Numbered from the stretch's first letter, positions 29,564 through 39,133 are shown. The stretch: DNA of 64,000 nt from Candidatus Paraprochloron terpiosi LD05 (GCA_018141785.1 CP073341.1:558001-622000); one strand, 5' to 3'. The notes: generated by a model not told the origin, from the letters alone. Translations and numbers: made by a program.

Positions 29564-30388
29564 TTATTTATAGACGTCTGGTAGAGGACGCTTGAACCAG
29601 TAAAGCCATGCTAGACCGAAAAGTCCCAAGGCGATCGCTCCTAAACTGACTATTTGAGCGATGCGCAAGGGTCCGACCATCAAACTATCGGTTCGCAATC
29701 CCTCAATCCAGACTCGACCGCTGCTATAAGCTATCATGTAGACAAAAGCTAAAGTTCCCAACCGCAAACGTTCTCGATGTTTTAATCCCCAAAAGAAGAG
29801 GGACAGCAGCAAAGCAAAGACTAGTAAATTCCAGAGGGATTCGTAGAGAAAAGTGGGATGAAAATATTGGTCATTGATATATTCTAGGGGACGGCTATTT
29901 TCAGGAATAAACAGTTTCCAGGGTAAATCCGTGGGGACACCAAAAGCTTCAGAATTGAAGAAATTGCCCCAACGTCCAATTCCTTGTCCTAAAATTAAAG
30001 CAGGGGCTACCAAATCCGCTAATTGCCAGAAGGAAGTTTTCTTAAAGTGAGCAAAAATAATCGCAGCAATGGTTCCCCCTATAATTGCACCGTGAATGGC
30101 TATTCCCCCTTTCCACACAGCGATGATATCTTGGGGGTGATTTGCGTATGCTTGCCATTGAAAGAGGACATAGTAAATTCTGGCACCGGGAATAGCACCC
30201 AATACCATAGCAATAGCTAAGTCTGGCAACAATTCTGGGTTTACATTCCTCTTCGCTGCTAGATATTGAGCTATACTAACCCCAATTAATAGTGCAGAGG
30301 CAATTAAAAAGCCGTACCAGCGAATAGCTACTGGACCAAGCTGGACAATTATGGGACCGGGAGACTGAAATTGAAAGGCTAAGAGCAT
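29564..30388 (-). CDS. lgt: Prolipoprotein diacylglyceryl transferase
   Basis: A 274-residue inner-membrane enzyme with about seven hydrophobic segments. The Lgt signature [17 protein letters not shown] is at 134-150 and the conserved His99 is in AIHGAI. It moves diacylglycerol from phosphatidylglycerol to the lipobox cysteine of lipoproteins; a likely client is the lipoprotein at 59203. Confidence 0.96.
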   Translation of the reverse strand: MLLAFQFQSPGPIIVQLGPVAIRWYGFLIASALLIGVSIAQYLAAKRNVNPELLPDLAIAMVLGAIPGARIYYVLFQWQAYANHPQDIIAVWKGGIAIHGAIIGGTIAAIIFAHFKKTSFWQLADLVAPALILGQGIGRWGNFFNSEAFGVPTDLPWKLFIPENSRPLEYINDQYFHPTFLYESLWNLLVFALLLSLFFWGLKHRERLRLGTLAFVYMIAYSSGRVWIEGLRTDSLMVGPLRIAQIVSLGAIALGLFGLAWLYWFKRPLPDVYK

Positions 30389-30443
30389 TGAGAATGAATG
30401 ATGATTAATTGCACTAGCAAAGTTTCTGTTTTATCATTATATC

Positions 30444-30716
30444 ATGTTTGACGGTTTTCTTATTAATTTATATGTTGATTAACAAGGTAATTGGCTGGCA
30501 CATTTTCAGGAAATGTCAAATATTTCTGCCTTTGGGGATACTCCTGCTCATGCTTTAGAAGAATTAAAAATTGCTTGAGAATTAGTCAAAGAAGACTATC
30601 AACAAAAACATCAGGAAATTCCCCTGCCTCATAATAGGCAGAAGATTCTTACCCAAATGTTACTTTATGTTTCACAAATTATTAGTGCCTATAGGTTTGT
30701 TGCCATTATCCTTTGA
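30444..30716 (+). pseudogene. HicB-like antitoxin remnant with two in-frame stops
   Basis: One 90-codon frame from ATG reads MFDGFLINLYVD-stop-QGNWLAHFQEMSNISAFGDT and ALEELKIA-stop-ELVKEDYQQKH. The DTP..ALEELKIA.ELVKE pattern is a HicB-type antitoxin. The stops are TAA at 30480 and TGA at 30576. No HicA partner is visible. Confidence 0.7.
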
Positions 30717-31870
30717 AACTCGGGAAGCTCCCTAATACTTTCAAAATCAGCATCTGTTTTTGCCGTTTCTAAATAGGCTATATCTAAGGCAATAGCTTGT
30801 TGTAAACTGGCGATCGCCTTTTCTGTCTCTCCCTGTAAAGTATAGCAGCAACCTAGATTATAAAAAAGCCAAGCACGCCCAGTATCAGATTCTCTGCTTA
30901 AAGCTTCTTCAAAACTCACAATTGCCTCTTCATACTGTTGGAGATAGTAAAATGCTGTCCCCCTGTTTCGCCAAGCCTCCTGTTGGTAAGAGTCTACTAA
31001 CTTTTTCTCTTCTTAGGAAACCTCTAAGTCTTTCAAGTCCTTCTCCAGTACTCGCTCGAAATCGGTAATTGCCTTTTCATACTGTTTGAGACTTAATAAG
31101 GCAAAACCTCGACCCGATATTGACTCAATGCAATCTGGTTTTCTGCTTAAAGCTTCATTGTAACTAACAATCGCCTCTTCATACCGTTGTAGATAGTATA
31201 ATGCGTGACCCCTTCTGGTCCAAACTTCTAAATAATTTGAGTCTTGCTGTAATACTCGGTCAAAATGAGCAATTGCTTCTTGATATTTTTGCACATGGTA
31301 TACAATTATACCTTGATTTAACCAGGCGTCAAGGTCGTTTTTGTTAATTTTAAAAGCTTTATTAAAATTGACAATTGCCTCTTCATATCGTTCCAGTTTG
31401 GTTAATAATTCACCCTGTCTATTCCACCAAATATGAATGTTTTCCGGCTCCATGTTAAGAATTTTTGCCACAGTCGAGAGTGCTTCTTCATACCGTTATA
31501 GCTGCAAAAATGCATTGTATTTATATACAAGTCCTGCCCAGGAATTGGTTTTGATAACCAAGACTTGTTCAAAATTAGCTGCTGCTTCTTCTTTCCGCTC
31601 CAAGTCCAAGTATAAACAACTTCGCAAATGCCAAGCTTCAATAGAACCGGGTTTGATAGTCAAAGCCCGATCAATATTGACGAGGGCTTTTTCATATCTT
31701 TTTAAGTGGAATAATGCCTCAGCGATGTGAAACCAGATGCCATAGTGATTTGACTTGAGTTTTCCCCCAGCCTCAAAACTGACAACTGCCTCTTCAAACC
31801 GTTCCTGTGCTAATAGATTTTTACCCTGATGAAACCAATCATACCAAGTTTTCGATTGATGATATTTCAT
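30689..31870 (-). pseudogene. Tetratricopeptide-repeat protein broken by two in-frame TAA codons
   Basis: A single frame of 394 codons from ATG at 31870 to 30689 encodes about nine TPR units (for example RYEEAIVNFNKAFKINKNDL and YQEAIAHFDRVLQQDSNYLE). TAA codons interrupt it at 31496-31498 (after AFLQL) and 31013-31015 (after DLEVS). TPR similarity runs straight through both, so these are point nonsense mutations in one gene. TPR proteins mediate protein contacts; no enzymatic domain is seen. Confidence 0.85.
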
Positions 31871-31879
31871 TTTACTATC

Positions 31880-32390
31880 TCAATAAGGAGGAAATAAACG
31901 ACGGAAGCCGTGAAAAAGAACTACTACTAAGAAAAGAAGATTGCCAGCAATGATAGCATGAACTGGCAAGGATAAAGCAGATTTGACCACACCATTAATC
32001 TTTGACCCAAAGCTTCTATCCAGTTTACACTTCTGGGACATGGCCACAAATCCTTTAACCACTGCTGGGGAATGCCAGTTTTGCCTACTGCGGCCCCCAT
32101 AATACCCCCAAGAATAGCAGCGATGGTGTCTGTATCTTCTCCCAGTTGAATAATAGCGGCGATCCGGGGTGAAACACCGGATCCGCGCGTAGCGCGGGTC
32201 GCCCCCGTCTCTTCTCTCATAGCACTGTCGCAAGCTTGGCGAATTAATGCTAATAGTTCCCCTGCTGCTGTTGGTAGGAATGAGACGAGAGTTTGATAAT
32301 ATGTTCCTGGGGAAACTAATTGCTGGGTGCTAGCGAGATAGGCAGCGATGGCGCCGATGATAGATTCGGTTTGAGGTATATTATAGAGAG
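31880..32390 (-). pseudogene. ADP-ribosylglycohydrolase fragment (C-terminal part)
   Basis: The readable part includes IIGAIAAYLAST, a stretch with LIRQACDSAMREE, and QLGEDTDTIAAILGGIMGAA, the metal-binding C-terminal motif of DraG-type ADP-ribosylglycohydrolases, then IPQQWLKDLW. The N-terminal half is absent and the C-terminus shifts frame near 31985 into a hydrophobic ending. A GC-rich CGCGTAGCGCGG palindrome is inserted near 32185. Not functional as it stands. Confidence 0.7.
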
Positions 32391-32404
32391 TGCAAACAAC
32401 AAAC

Positions 32405-32719
32405 CTATTCTTTGGGTTCGTAGTGGGGGCAATTTTCGCAAGGACCACAGGGGTTGACTGCACAGCGGATATAAGGGGAATGAGCATTATAACGACAGCT
32501 AGTATCACCGACGCAGTAGCTACGCATTTCTTGCATTTCTTCTTCGGACTCCTGGAAATAATTCTGATTCGGGGGGGGTGTTGACTGGCGTCCCTGACTA
32601 TCTGTAGTATGTAAGTGACCCCCCCGATACCTAGACTGTAATTGTTGCCATGTTTTTTGGAGGGACAACTGCAATGATTGGATCCAATGGAGGATTAATT
32701 TGAATAGTTTCTTGAACAC
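32405..32719 (-). CDS. DUF6464-like cysteine-rich small protein
   Basis: A 104-residue frame ending in CVGDTSCRYNAHSPYIRCAV, NPCGPCENCPHYEP: six or more cysteines as in the cyanobacterial DUF6464 family, probably binding a metal or cluster. The N-terminal 30 residues are amphipathic. A second short frame from ATG at 32738 (MATSWERVQETIQINPP) overlaps the N-terminal part and stops at 32631, so the true N-terminus is uncertain and the gene may be frameshifted. Confidence 0.55.
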   Translation of the reverse strand: MFKKLFKLILHWIQSLQLSLQKTWQQLQSRYRGGHLHTTDSQGRQSTPPPNQNYFQESEEEMQEMRSYCVGDTSCRYNAHSPYIRCAVNPCGPCENCPHYEPKE

Positions 32720-33093
32720 GTTCCCAACTGGTAGCCATTGTGAGCTAACTTTATAACTATCAGAGAATAAAATTAAGCAACATTGTTTTCTAGTATAAGA
32801 TCGGCGAAATAAACCAATCCTTCAACCAGTTCTTTAATTGTAGTCTGTTTTGCTTGAAGTGACAACTCCAACAAATTTGAAAGTCACCTTTCAGTAACTA
32901 CCTAGACTCCACTCCTACACCGGGGACTGTTTGACTGCCACGATTGTAGCAGTTCCATTAAGTTTTGTCAAGAAATTCAGCATTTCTGACCTAGATATGC
33001 TGACATGAGTAGGATTAAGTTCTCACTCCAGCCATTTCTCTCTTATTCTAAGATATAATATCGGACATATCTTATCAAAATACTTTCATTAAC
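32720..33093. other. Gap without recognised gene
   Basis: 374 bases between divergent genes. It must hold promoters for the HpnG-like gene and the DUF6464-like gene. No frame, repeat or RNA recognised apart from the 35-codon frame starting at 32738 on the reverse strand. Confidence 0.35.
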
Positions 33094-33768
33094 TTGACTG
33101 AACCAATTCAGACCATCTTAGTGCCTCAAGGTGCAGAATATCAAGCCGTTATTCGAGCACTCAGCCAGACTCATGGTGTCAAACCAGTAGTATTACCTAT
33201 TCCAGTAGGGATGAAGGCTGTTACTAATTATTTAGAAAAATGGCACAAGACAAAGGAAGTAGTCCCACAGAGAGCTATAGTAATGGGGTTATGCGGCAGT
33301 TTATCTTCTCAATATACCATTGGGGACATCGTGGTTTACCGAGATTGCGTTTACGGTGAATTCAATTACTCTCCAGACCCGTTTCTGACTAATTTAGTCT
33401 CTGATAAACTGAAAGCAAGAGTTAGGGAAGTTAGAGCATTGACCAGCGATCGCCTCATTTGGTCTAGTACAGAAAAAGTCAGGCTGGATAATATCTACAA
33501 TTGTTCCGTTGTGGATATGGAAGGATATGCTGTATTAGAAGCACTGGGTAAAACAGGAGTCTCTGTAGCCATGATACGAGTAATTAGCGATAACTGCTAT
33601 GGAAATATTCCCGATCTTAACTCAGTAATTAGTACCTCAGGCCAACTTGAAACACTACCCTTAGTTTACGCTATGGTGCGACAACCTGTAGCTGCCGTTA
33701 GACTAATCAGAGGCGCTCTAAAAGGATTAAAAGTCTTAGAAGAAGTCACTATTGACCTCTTTTCCTAG
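33094..33768 (+). CDS. HpnG-like nucleoside phosphorylase
   Basis: A 224-residue member of the nucleoside phosphorylase/MTAN fold: GLCGSL at 65-70, GDIVVYRD near 78, and the substrate-binding VVDMEGYAVLEA with Glu143. Hopanoid-associated HpnG enzymes, which remove adenine from adenosylhopane, have this form, and hpnH is in the window. An MTA/SAH nucleosidase role is the alternative. No ATG is near the N-terminus; TTG at 33094 is used. Confidence 0.72.
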   Translation: MTEPIQTILVPQGAEYQAVIRALSQTHGVKPVVLPIPVGMKAVTNYLEKWHKTKEVVPQRAIVMGLCGSLSSQYTIGDIVVYRDCVYGEFNYSPDPFLTNLVSDKLKARVREVRALTSDRLIWSSTEKVRLDNIYNCSVVDMEGYAVLEALGKTGVSVAMIRVISDNCYGNIPDLNSVISTSGQLETLPLVYAMVRQPVAAVRLIRGALKGLKVLEEVTIDLFS

Positions 33769-33830
33769 GGCGATCGCTTATCCTTGATAAGAAATAGCCC
33801 CGCCCCGCTCCTTTACCAATTATACTATGT

Positions 33831-34530
33831 TCATTTAACCTGATTTGATATTAGTTGTTTGATTTTAAATTTCAGCTTTTTGGGTACAGAAGTAAAAATG
33901 TCTATTTTTTCATCAAGATTAAATTTAATCCTCAATTTTGTCCAAACATCTTCTTCTATCCGTTCAAATTCATATCCTAGATATTCCAGCTTTTTTCGTC
34001 ATCATAATATGCACTATAGTGTCTTGTAGATTTTGAATCATTAATTTTTTGTAGTTTAGTTTTCCTGATATTGAAAATTCTACAAACTTCAGGAAAATCA
34101 TTGTCTAAATTCTCAAACCTTCCTATATAATCACAATTCGCATTCGTTTTTCTAGGAACTCCAAAAAAACTATTGGGATGATAATCTAGAATAAATTGGG
34201 TTTGCTTGATTGAATGATATCTATCAAATTTACTTAAAATATTTTTTTAATTTTTAAGCATACGCATAAATGTTAACTTTTTTATTTTTAAGGGATTTGC
34301 CATCTTTCACTATGTTCCCACATAGATGCAAATTTATCAAATGGATTTCTCACAAATGTAAAGGTGAAATAATGAAAATATAAATTAATTATAGCAAGCG
34401 CCACATGGGTTAGGACGCCAAGCTGATGCGCCATCCGCGCATGTCGTGCGCCTTCCCTCAAAAATCCTGTCCTAACAATAATGGCGACTGCTATACTTGA
34501 TCGGGTCCACTTTTTCGCATTGTGTACTCT
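33831..34530 (-). pseudogene. Sulfotransferase pseudogene interrupted by a MITE
   Basis: Pieces in reverse-strand order: HNAKKWTRS at 34496-34529, a MITE at 34390-34495, then FTFTFVRNPFDKFASMWEHS, then DYIGRFENLDNDFPEVCRIF and KINDSKSTRHYSAYYDDE. After a shift at a run of six T's (33991-33996) comes KKLEYLGYEFERIEEDVWTK, ending in TGA at 33831. FVRNP and YIGRFENL are typical of the Sulfotransfer_2 family. The N-terminal PAPS-binding part is missing. Confidence 0.75.
34390..34495. mobile_element. MITE with 27-bp terminal inverted repeats
   Basis: A 106-bp element. The left end TATAGCAAGCGCCACATGGG continues TTAGGAC; the right end read in reverse is TATAGCAGTCGCCATTATTG then TTAGGAC. About 21 of 27 bases match. 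It has no coding capacity and lies inside the sulfotransferase remnant. Confidence 0.75.
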
Positions 34531-34636
34531 ATAGCGTTTCTCAAATTGGTGAGGTACATAAGGGGTGGTAAAACATATCCCAAAACCCTTATATAGCAGG
34601 GTTTTAACCCACCCGACTACCCTGGGAAGCGCTATA
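34530..34636. mobile_element. TATAGCG MITE, copy A (inverted relative to copy B)
   Basis: A 107-bp element starting TATAGCGTTTC and ending GAAGCGCTATA. Its interior is a near-exact reverse complement of the element at 37618-37745 over about 88 bases (shared TGCTATATAAGGGTTTTGGG). It lies 65 bases before the saccharopine-dehydrogenase-like gene. Confidence 0.8.
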
Positions 34637-34701
34637 TGTCCCAATGATTTTTAACTCACTTACCATCTTATCACAAGCAAAAAATCTAAAGAGAAACAAC
34701 C

Positions 34702-35838
34702 ATGTATAACGTCACCATCTTGGGAATTGGAAAAATCGGGTCGGCGATCGCTAAACTACTACATCGCAGCGGTGATTACACAGTAATGGTTGGCGATATG
34801 GACGCTCAAGCCTTGGAACGCCTAAGCGCATCAATACCAATCAAGACTTTCGTCATAGATGTCACTGATGAAGCAGCGATAGCGGAAAAACTACAGGGTC
34901 AGGACTGCGTCGTCTCTGCCTGTCCCTATAAAGTCAATGCAGGTATCGCCAGTGCAGCTCTAAAAGCTGGAGTCAGCTATTTCGACCTGACCGAAGACAT
35001 CGCAACCACCTCCGCTGTTCGCTCCATTGCTCAAATGGCACCTAAGGGTTTAGTCTTCGCTCCCCAATGCGGTCTAGCTCCCGGCTTTATTAGCATTCTC
35101 GCTCATCATCTTTGTCGCCGTTTTGACAAGCTGGACGAGGTTAAAATGCGCGTCGGTGCTTTGCCGCAATATCCTTCTAATATGATGATGTACAATCTCA
35201 CTTGGTCTACTAAAGGTTTGATTAACGAATACTGCAATCCTTGTGAGGCAATTCACAATGGCGGTAAAATTGAGGCAATCCCCTTAGAAGAAGTGGAGCA
35301 TTTCTCCCTAGATGGAGTAAATTACGAAGCATTTAATACTTCTGGTGGCTTGGGAACACTGTGCGAAACTCTCAAAGGTCAGGTGCGTACCCTAAACTAC
35401 AAGACCGTGCGCTATCCAGGACATCACTATCTCATGGCATTTTTAATCAAAGAATTGTGCCTGAGCAATCGCCGCGATCTGCTTAAAGAAATTTTTGAAA
35501 GTTCCATTCCCACCGCGCAACAAGACGTGGTAGTTATCTTTTGCACCGTTACTGGCTGGAGAAACGGACATTTAGAACAAATTAGTGATGCTCGCAAGAT
35601 TTATCCTCTCAATTGGGATGGAGAAACCTGGAGTTCTATCCAAATCACAACTTCTGCCTCCCTTTGTGCTGTCTTAGACATGTATCTCAAGGGAAAAATT
35701 GCCCACAGTGGTTTCCTAAAACAAGAGCAAATCAATCTAGATACTTTCCTCGCCAATCGTTTTGGTCGTTACTATCTTGAGAAAAGTGAGTTGATAAACA
35801 CAAAAGAAAAAACTGCAATTCCTTTCTCTAAATCCTAA
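34702..35838 (+). CDS. Saccharopine dehydrogenase-family oxidoreductase
   Basis: A 378-residue protein with an N-terminal Rossmann fold (VTILGIGKIGSAIAKLL, GxGxxG at 8-13) and SACPYKVNAGIASAALKAGV. FDLTEDIATT and APQCGLAPGFISILAHHL follow; this is the lysine-dehydrogenase/carboxynorspermidine-synthase branch. It probably acts on an amino acid or imine with NAD(P). It heads a three-gene run with a methyltransferase and a hydrolase between two inverted MITEs, which suggests a small pathway. Confidence 0.85.
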   Translation: MYNVTILGIGKIGSAIAKLLHRSGDYTVMVGDMDAQALERLSASIPIKTFVIDVTDEAAIAEKLQGQDCVVSACPYKVNAGIASAALKAGVSYFDLTEDIATTSAVRSIAQMAPKGLVFAPQCGLAPGFISILAHHLCRRFDKLDEVKMRVGALPQYPSNMMMYNLTWSTKGLINEYCNPCEAIHNGGKIEAIPLEEVEHFSLDGVNYEAFNTSGGLGTLCETLKGQVRTLNYKTVRYPGHHYLMAFLIKELCLSNRRDLLKEIFESSIPTAQQDVVVIFCTVTGWRNGHLEQISDARKIYPLNWDGETWSSIQITTSASLCAVLDMYLKGKIAHSGFLKQEQINLDTFLANRFGRYYLEKSELINTKEKTAIPFSKS

Positions 35839-35923
35839 TCCTTTAAGTTTTAGAAAAGTAAAAATTTTCAACAATATGTCCAATTTTCTCTATAATAAAT
35901 ATTCCACTACTGAGGAGAGAAAA

Positions 35924-36535
35924 ATGTCTGAGATCCAACCAAAAAAGTGGTTAGAGTGGATCTGTTCAAGTCAAAATTTTGATGCGTTACGTGAGAACTA
36001 CGATCGATGGGCAGATACGTATGAAGCAGATGTTGGGGGAGTTTGGGAGCCAGTCCCTTTGGCGGCAGCAGTCATGCTCGCAGAGTATATGGGCAACAAA
36101 CAGGGCGCGATCCTTGATATTGGGGCTGGAACAGGTCTTGTTGGGATTGCATTGGCTGCCTTGGGATTTGAACGCACGATCGGTATTGACATATCCCCTA
36201 GTATGTTAACCCAAGCGGCGGCTAAAGGCGTATATAGTTCCTTGGTTTGCTGCTCCATAGGAGATGAAACATTCAGAAACTTAGGTAGGGCCAGTGGCAT
36301 CATCGCCACAGGAGTATTTGCGGAAAGCCATGCTGGGTCAGCAGAATTGAACGCACTTCAAGAAAAAATTGAGCCTAATGGTATCCTCGTATTCACAGCA
36401 CGCCAAAGTTTCTTGCCTAAACTTCAAGAAGTCCTGAACCAACCAGGATGGACTCTTATAGATTCTAAGGTGATGCGGATTTATGAGGACCCCACACATC
36501 TTCTCGCCTGCAAAATCCATAATACAACCAAATAA
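35924..36535 (+). CDS. Class I SAM-dependent methyltransferase
   Basis: About 203 residues. The SAM-binding motif ILDIGAGTGLVG is at about 63-74 and motif II GIDISPSMLTQAA follows, with an N-terminal NYDRWADTYEADV helix as in the WBSCR27-like group. GAGGAG before the ATG at 35924 makes it the better start than 35876. The second gene of the cluster. The methyl acceptor is unknown. Confidence 0.88.
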   Translation: MSEIQPKKWLEWICSSQNFDALRENYDRWADTYEADVGGVWEPVPLAAAVMLAEYMGNKQGAILDIGAGTGLVGIALAALGFERTIGIDISPSMLTQAAAKGVYSSLVCCSIGDETFRNLGRASGIIATGVFAESHAGSAELNALQEKIEPNGILVFTARQSFLPKLQEVLNQPGWTLIDSKVMRIYEDPTHLLACKIHNTTK

Positions 36536-36560
36536 TAAAGCAAAACAAATTGTGTCAAAT

Positions 36561-37577
36561 ATGAGTTCAGAATTGAAAAAACTAGAACAAGTTAACCAAG
36601 AACTGGAGAAGGTTCCCAATCTAAGTCGCTATGAATTGCTTGAGATGAAAGTAATTCAAGAAAGCCAAGATTTGGTTCATCGAGTCGGTGCAACAAGCGA
36701 ACCAAAACAAAGGCTTCCATTCACGAAGTTATATCTACCGATGGCCTTCACAGGCATTTTGGAGCCAAACAAGCTCGTAAATGAGACTCATCGTGCGATT
36801 CAGATCTTATTACCTGGCACGGGAACCACCTTTTCTGTTGCTGAGACACTATGTGATATTGCAGGAACTTTTCATGGCCGAAAAAGCAAGAACCGTGGAC
36901 GCGGGCGAAAAAGCAGCCAAAGTTTGCTGACCCAATTACTACCCGATGGCGAGATATTCCGTGTAGCTTCTTTTCCCACCGATCTCCCGCTCAACGGCAT
37001 GGGAGCGGATGCCACCTTTGAGTTTGCCAGCGAACAGGGTCTTATGGCAGTGATTCGCCACGTCCATCTTGTATTATCACGACTCTATCCCCATCGCCCA
37101 GTTTTTATTACTGGACGCAGCCAAGGAGGTGTAGCCGCCATACTGTACGCACAGCATTATGACGATCTAGCTGGGGCAATTGCAGTCAATCCGCCCCATC
37201 CCGATCCAGAACTATTTCAGTTTACCGTTCAATACTTGGAGAATAAAGCTGAAATTTTGGCCGATCTGCTCCATGCTCCTGGTGTTACTTTACACGATCG
37301 TAGCTGGCAAGCTTATAAGACCTTCACACCTTTTTTTGACTATCCATCTAAGCTGTCCCTGTCTCCAATTCTAATTTTGGTTAGCTTGGGCGATCCCTTC
37401 AACTTATTTCCCCAGTATGCTCATGCACTCAAGAGATTTGCAGAAAATGACAAAAAATGTCAGTTGCATATACTTGATGCGGGGCACAATCTTTGGGATA
37501 GGAAATCGGCAGATACTTATCGAGAAGTAATTCATTTGCAGACCCAATTCATGTTAAATCATCTGAAATGCAATTGA
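36561..37577 (+). CDS. Alpha/beta hydrolase-like protein
   Basis: About 338 residues. The nucleophile elbow is GRSQGG (185-190, Ser187), the likely acid lies in VSLGDPFNLFP and the base in DAGHNLWD, so a triad can be drawn. LLPGTGTTFS near 84 may form the oxyanion hole. A strongly basic insert (residues 106-119) is unusual. I start at the ATG at 36561, 25 bases after the methyltransferase stop; the frame opens earlier but would overlap. Third gene of the cluster. Confidence 0.75.
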   Translation: MSSELKKLEQVNQELEKVPNLSRYELLEMKVIQESQDLVHRVGATSEPKQRLPFTKLYLPMAFTGILEPNKLVNETHRAIQILLPGTGTTFSVAETLCDIAGTFHGRKSKNRGRGRKSSQSLLTQLLPDGEIFRVASFPTDLPLNGMGADATFEFASEQGLMAVIRHVHLVLSRLYPHRPVFITGRSQGGVAAILYAQHYDDLAGAIAVNPPHPDPELFQFTVQYLENKAEILADLLHAPGVTLHDRSWQAYKTFTPFFDYPSKLSLSPILILVSLGDPFNLFPQYAHALKRFAENDKKCQLHILDAGHNLWDRKSADTYREVIHLQTQFMLNHLKCN

Positions 37578-37617
37578 ATATATACATGGTTGTTTGGTTC
37601 ATATTCATATTCATATA

Positions 37618-37745
37618 TATAGCGTTTCGCGGGGGAGTCGGGAGTCGGGAGTCGGGAGTCGGGTGGGTTAAAACCCTGCTATATAAGGGTTTTGGGATAT
37701 GTTTGACCACCCCTTCTGTACCTCACCAATTTGAGAAACGCTATA
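37618..37745. mobile_element. TATAGCG MITE, copy B
   Basis: A 128-bp element starting TATAGCGTTTC and ending GAAACGCTATA: perfect 11-bp terminal inverted repeats except one position. It carries a tandem array of four GGGAGTC units (37633-37660) that copy A lacks. With copy A it brackets the three-gene cluster in inverted orientation. Confidence 0.8.
37633..37660. repeat. GGGAGTC tandem heptamer, four copies
   Basis: Four perfect 7-bp units in a row inside MITE copy B. Such heptamer arrays are common in filamentous cyanobacteria. Confidence 0.85.
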
Positions 37746-37913
37746 ATCCTTCCTCTTTTGCCCATCCCAAAGCTTGGGCGTTTTGTTTCAGAAATACTTC
37801 CATAGAAGTGCCTGCACATTTTGGAATGTAGATAAAAATACATTTGTATTTATGTGAAATCATCTCTCTCTTCCTTTTACGAACCTACTACAATAAACCA
37901 GGTTTGACACCCT

Positions 37914-39083
37914 CTATTTGCCATAAACCCGTCCTTTCCAAGCACCTCCTTTTCCTTGCCAATGACGCAAAGCAGAGTCTAGAGTCATGAGAGTATAGAG
38001 GAAGGCAATCCCTGGTAAGGAAAAACTCCACAAAGGCGATCTACCATATAACTTAAGGGTAGGCACAAAAGCCACAGCCATCAACAACCAACCAAAAATA
38101 CCAGCACCTACCACCAACTTCCAATGGAATAGGATACCTAAAACCAAAGCCACCGGGGGAACGAGATATGTGATTATCATGGCGATCGTGGTGCCAATTA
38201 AAAGTAGAGGAGAATAATTAAGCTGGGTAAAAGCCGTGCGAGCTACCATATCCCAGATGGTATCCAGAGAGGGATAAGAGCGCAAACTGCGAGTCATCTC
38301 AGTGAGTCCCAACCAAATTGAGCCATCCGGTTTGCTAGACTTAACAGCTTGTGCTAAAGCACAATCGTCAATTAAAGCATCTCGTACCACCTCAATACCC
38401 CCAATACCCTCATAAGCTTGGCGGCGAATTAAAATACATCCTCCAGCAGCCGCAGCAGTTTGTCTCGAAGGATCATTCACCCAGCTAAAAGGATAAAGCT
38501 TTTGAAAGAAAAAGACAAAAGCGGGGATGAGCAGCTTTTCCCAAAAATTTTCGCACCGCAGCAATACCATTAAAGAAACTAAATCTAAATTTTCCTCTTC
38601 CCCTTTGAGAACTAATTCCCTAATATTAGTATCGTGATGCTGAATATCCGCATCGGTAAATAAAAAGTAATCTGGGTTGTATTGCTTTCCATGACGAATA
38701 CCTTCAGCTAGAGCATGAAGTTTTCCTGTCCAACCGGAAGGTAAAGGTTTGGTGGTAATAACTTCTAGCAATTTATCTCTCTTGGTATGAGCAGCAACTT
38801 CTCTGGCTATATTTGCTGTACCATCTTTACTACCATCATCTACTAAAATGACCCTCATGGAACCGGGATAGTCTTGAGTCAGAAGGGATGGTAATGTAGT
38901 AGGAATTAAATCCGCTTCATTACGAGCGGGTATCACTACACAAACTGACGGCCACTTCTCCAGTTTAGTTGTTTTTATCATCAAGCGCTGGTTAGAGAGC
39001 CAAAACCCACCTCGCAGAGTGAGCAAACCGAGCCAAATTAAGCAAGAGATAACCGTTAAGGAAAAATAAACTGTCTCGTTCAT
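37914..39083 (-). CDS. hpnB: Hopene-associated glycosyltransferase HpnB
   Basis: A 389-residue family 2 glycosyltransferase anchored by an N-terminal and several C-terminal hydrophobic segments. GT2 motifs: VVIPARNEADLIPTTLPSLL, VDDGSKDGT, FTDADIQH and the DCALAQAVK region. The order and length match HpnB proteins of hopanoid clusters. It is divergent from shc with only 50 bases between the starts, which fits shared regulation. The exact sugar product is not established. Confidence 0.9.
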   Translation of the reverse strand: MNETVYFSLTVISCLIWLGLLTLRGGFWLSNQRLMIKTTKLEKWPSVCVVIPARNEADLIPTTLPSLLTQDYPGSMRVILVDDGSKDGTANIAREVAAHTKRDKLLEVITTKPLPSGWTGKLHALAEGIRHGKQYNPDYFLFTDADIQHHDTNIRELVLKGEEENLDLVSLMVLLRCENFWEKLLIPAFVFFFQKLYPFSWVNDPSRQTAAAAGGCILIRRQAYEGIGGIEVVRDALIDDCALAQAVKSSKPDGSIWLGLTEMTRSLRSYPSLDTIWDMVARTAFTQLNYSPLLLIGTTIAMIITYLVPPVALVLGILFHWKLVVGAGIFGWLLMAVAFVPTLKLYGRSPLWSFSLPGIAFLYTLMTLDSALRHWQGKGGAWKGRVYGK

Positions 39084-39133
39084 TTTGATTGAGAATAAGT
39101 TATAGTGCAGTACCCAAGAGTAAAAGAACCAAA

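Noticed and set aside
34288-34644. A 118-codon reverse frame read as one protein
   Set aside because: It is a chance fusion of MITE copy A, the second MITE and a sulfotransferase fragment.
37633-37660. Four direct GGGAGTC repeats as a CRISPR array
   Set aside because: Units are 7 bp with no spacers; no cas genes are nearby.
37568-37831. An 87-codon forward frame
   Set aside because: It is the translation of MITE copy B and its heptamer array.
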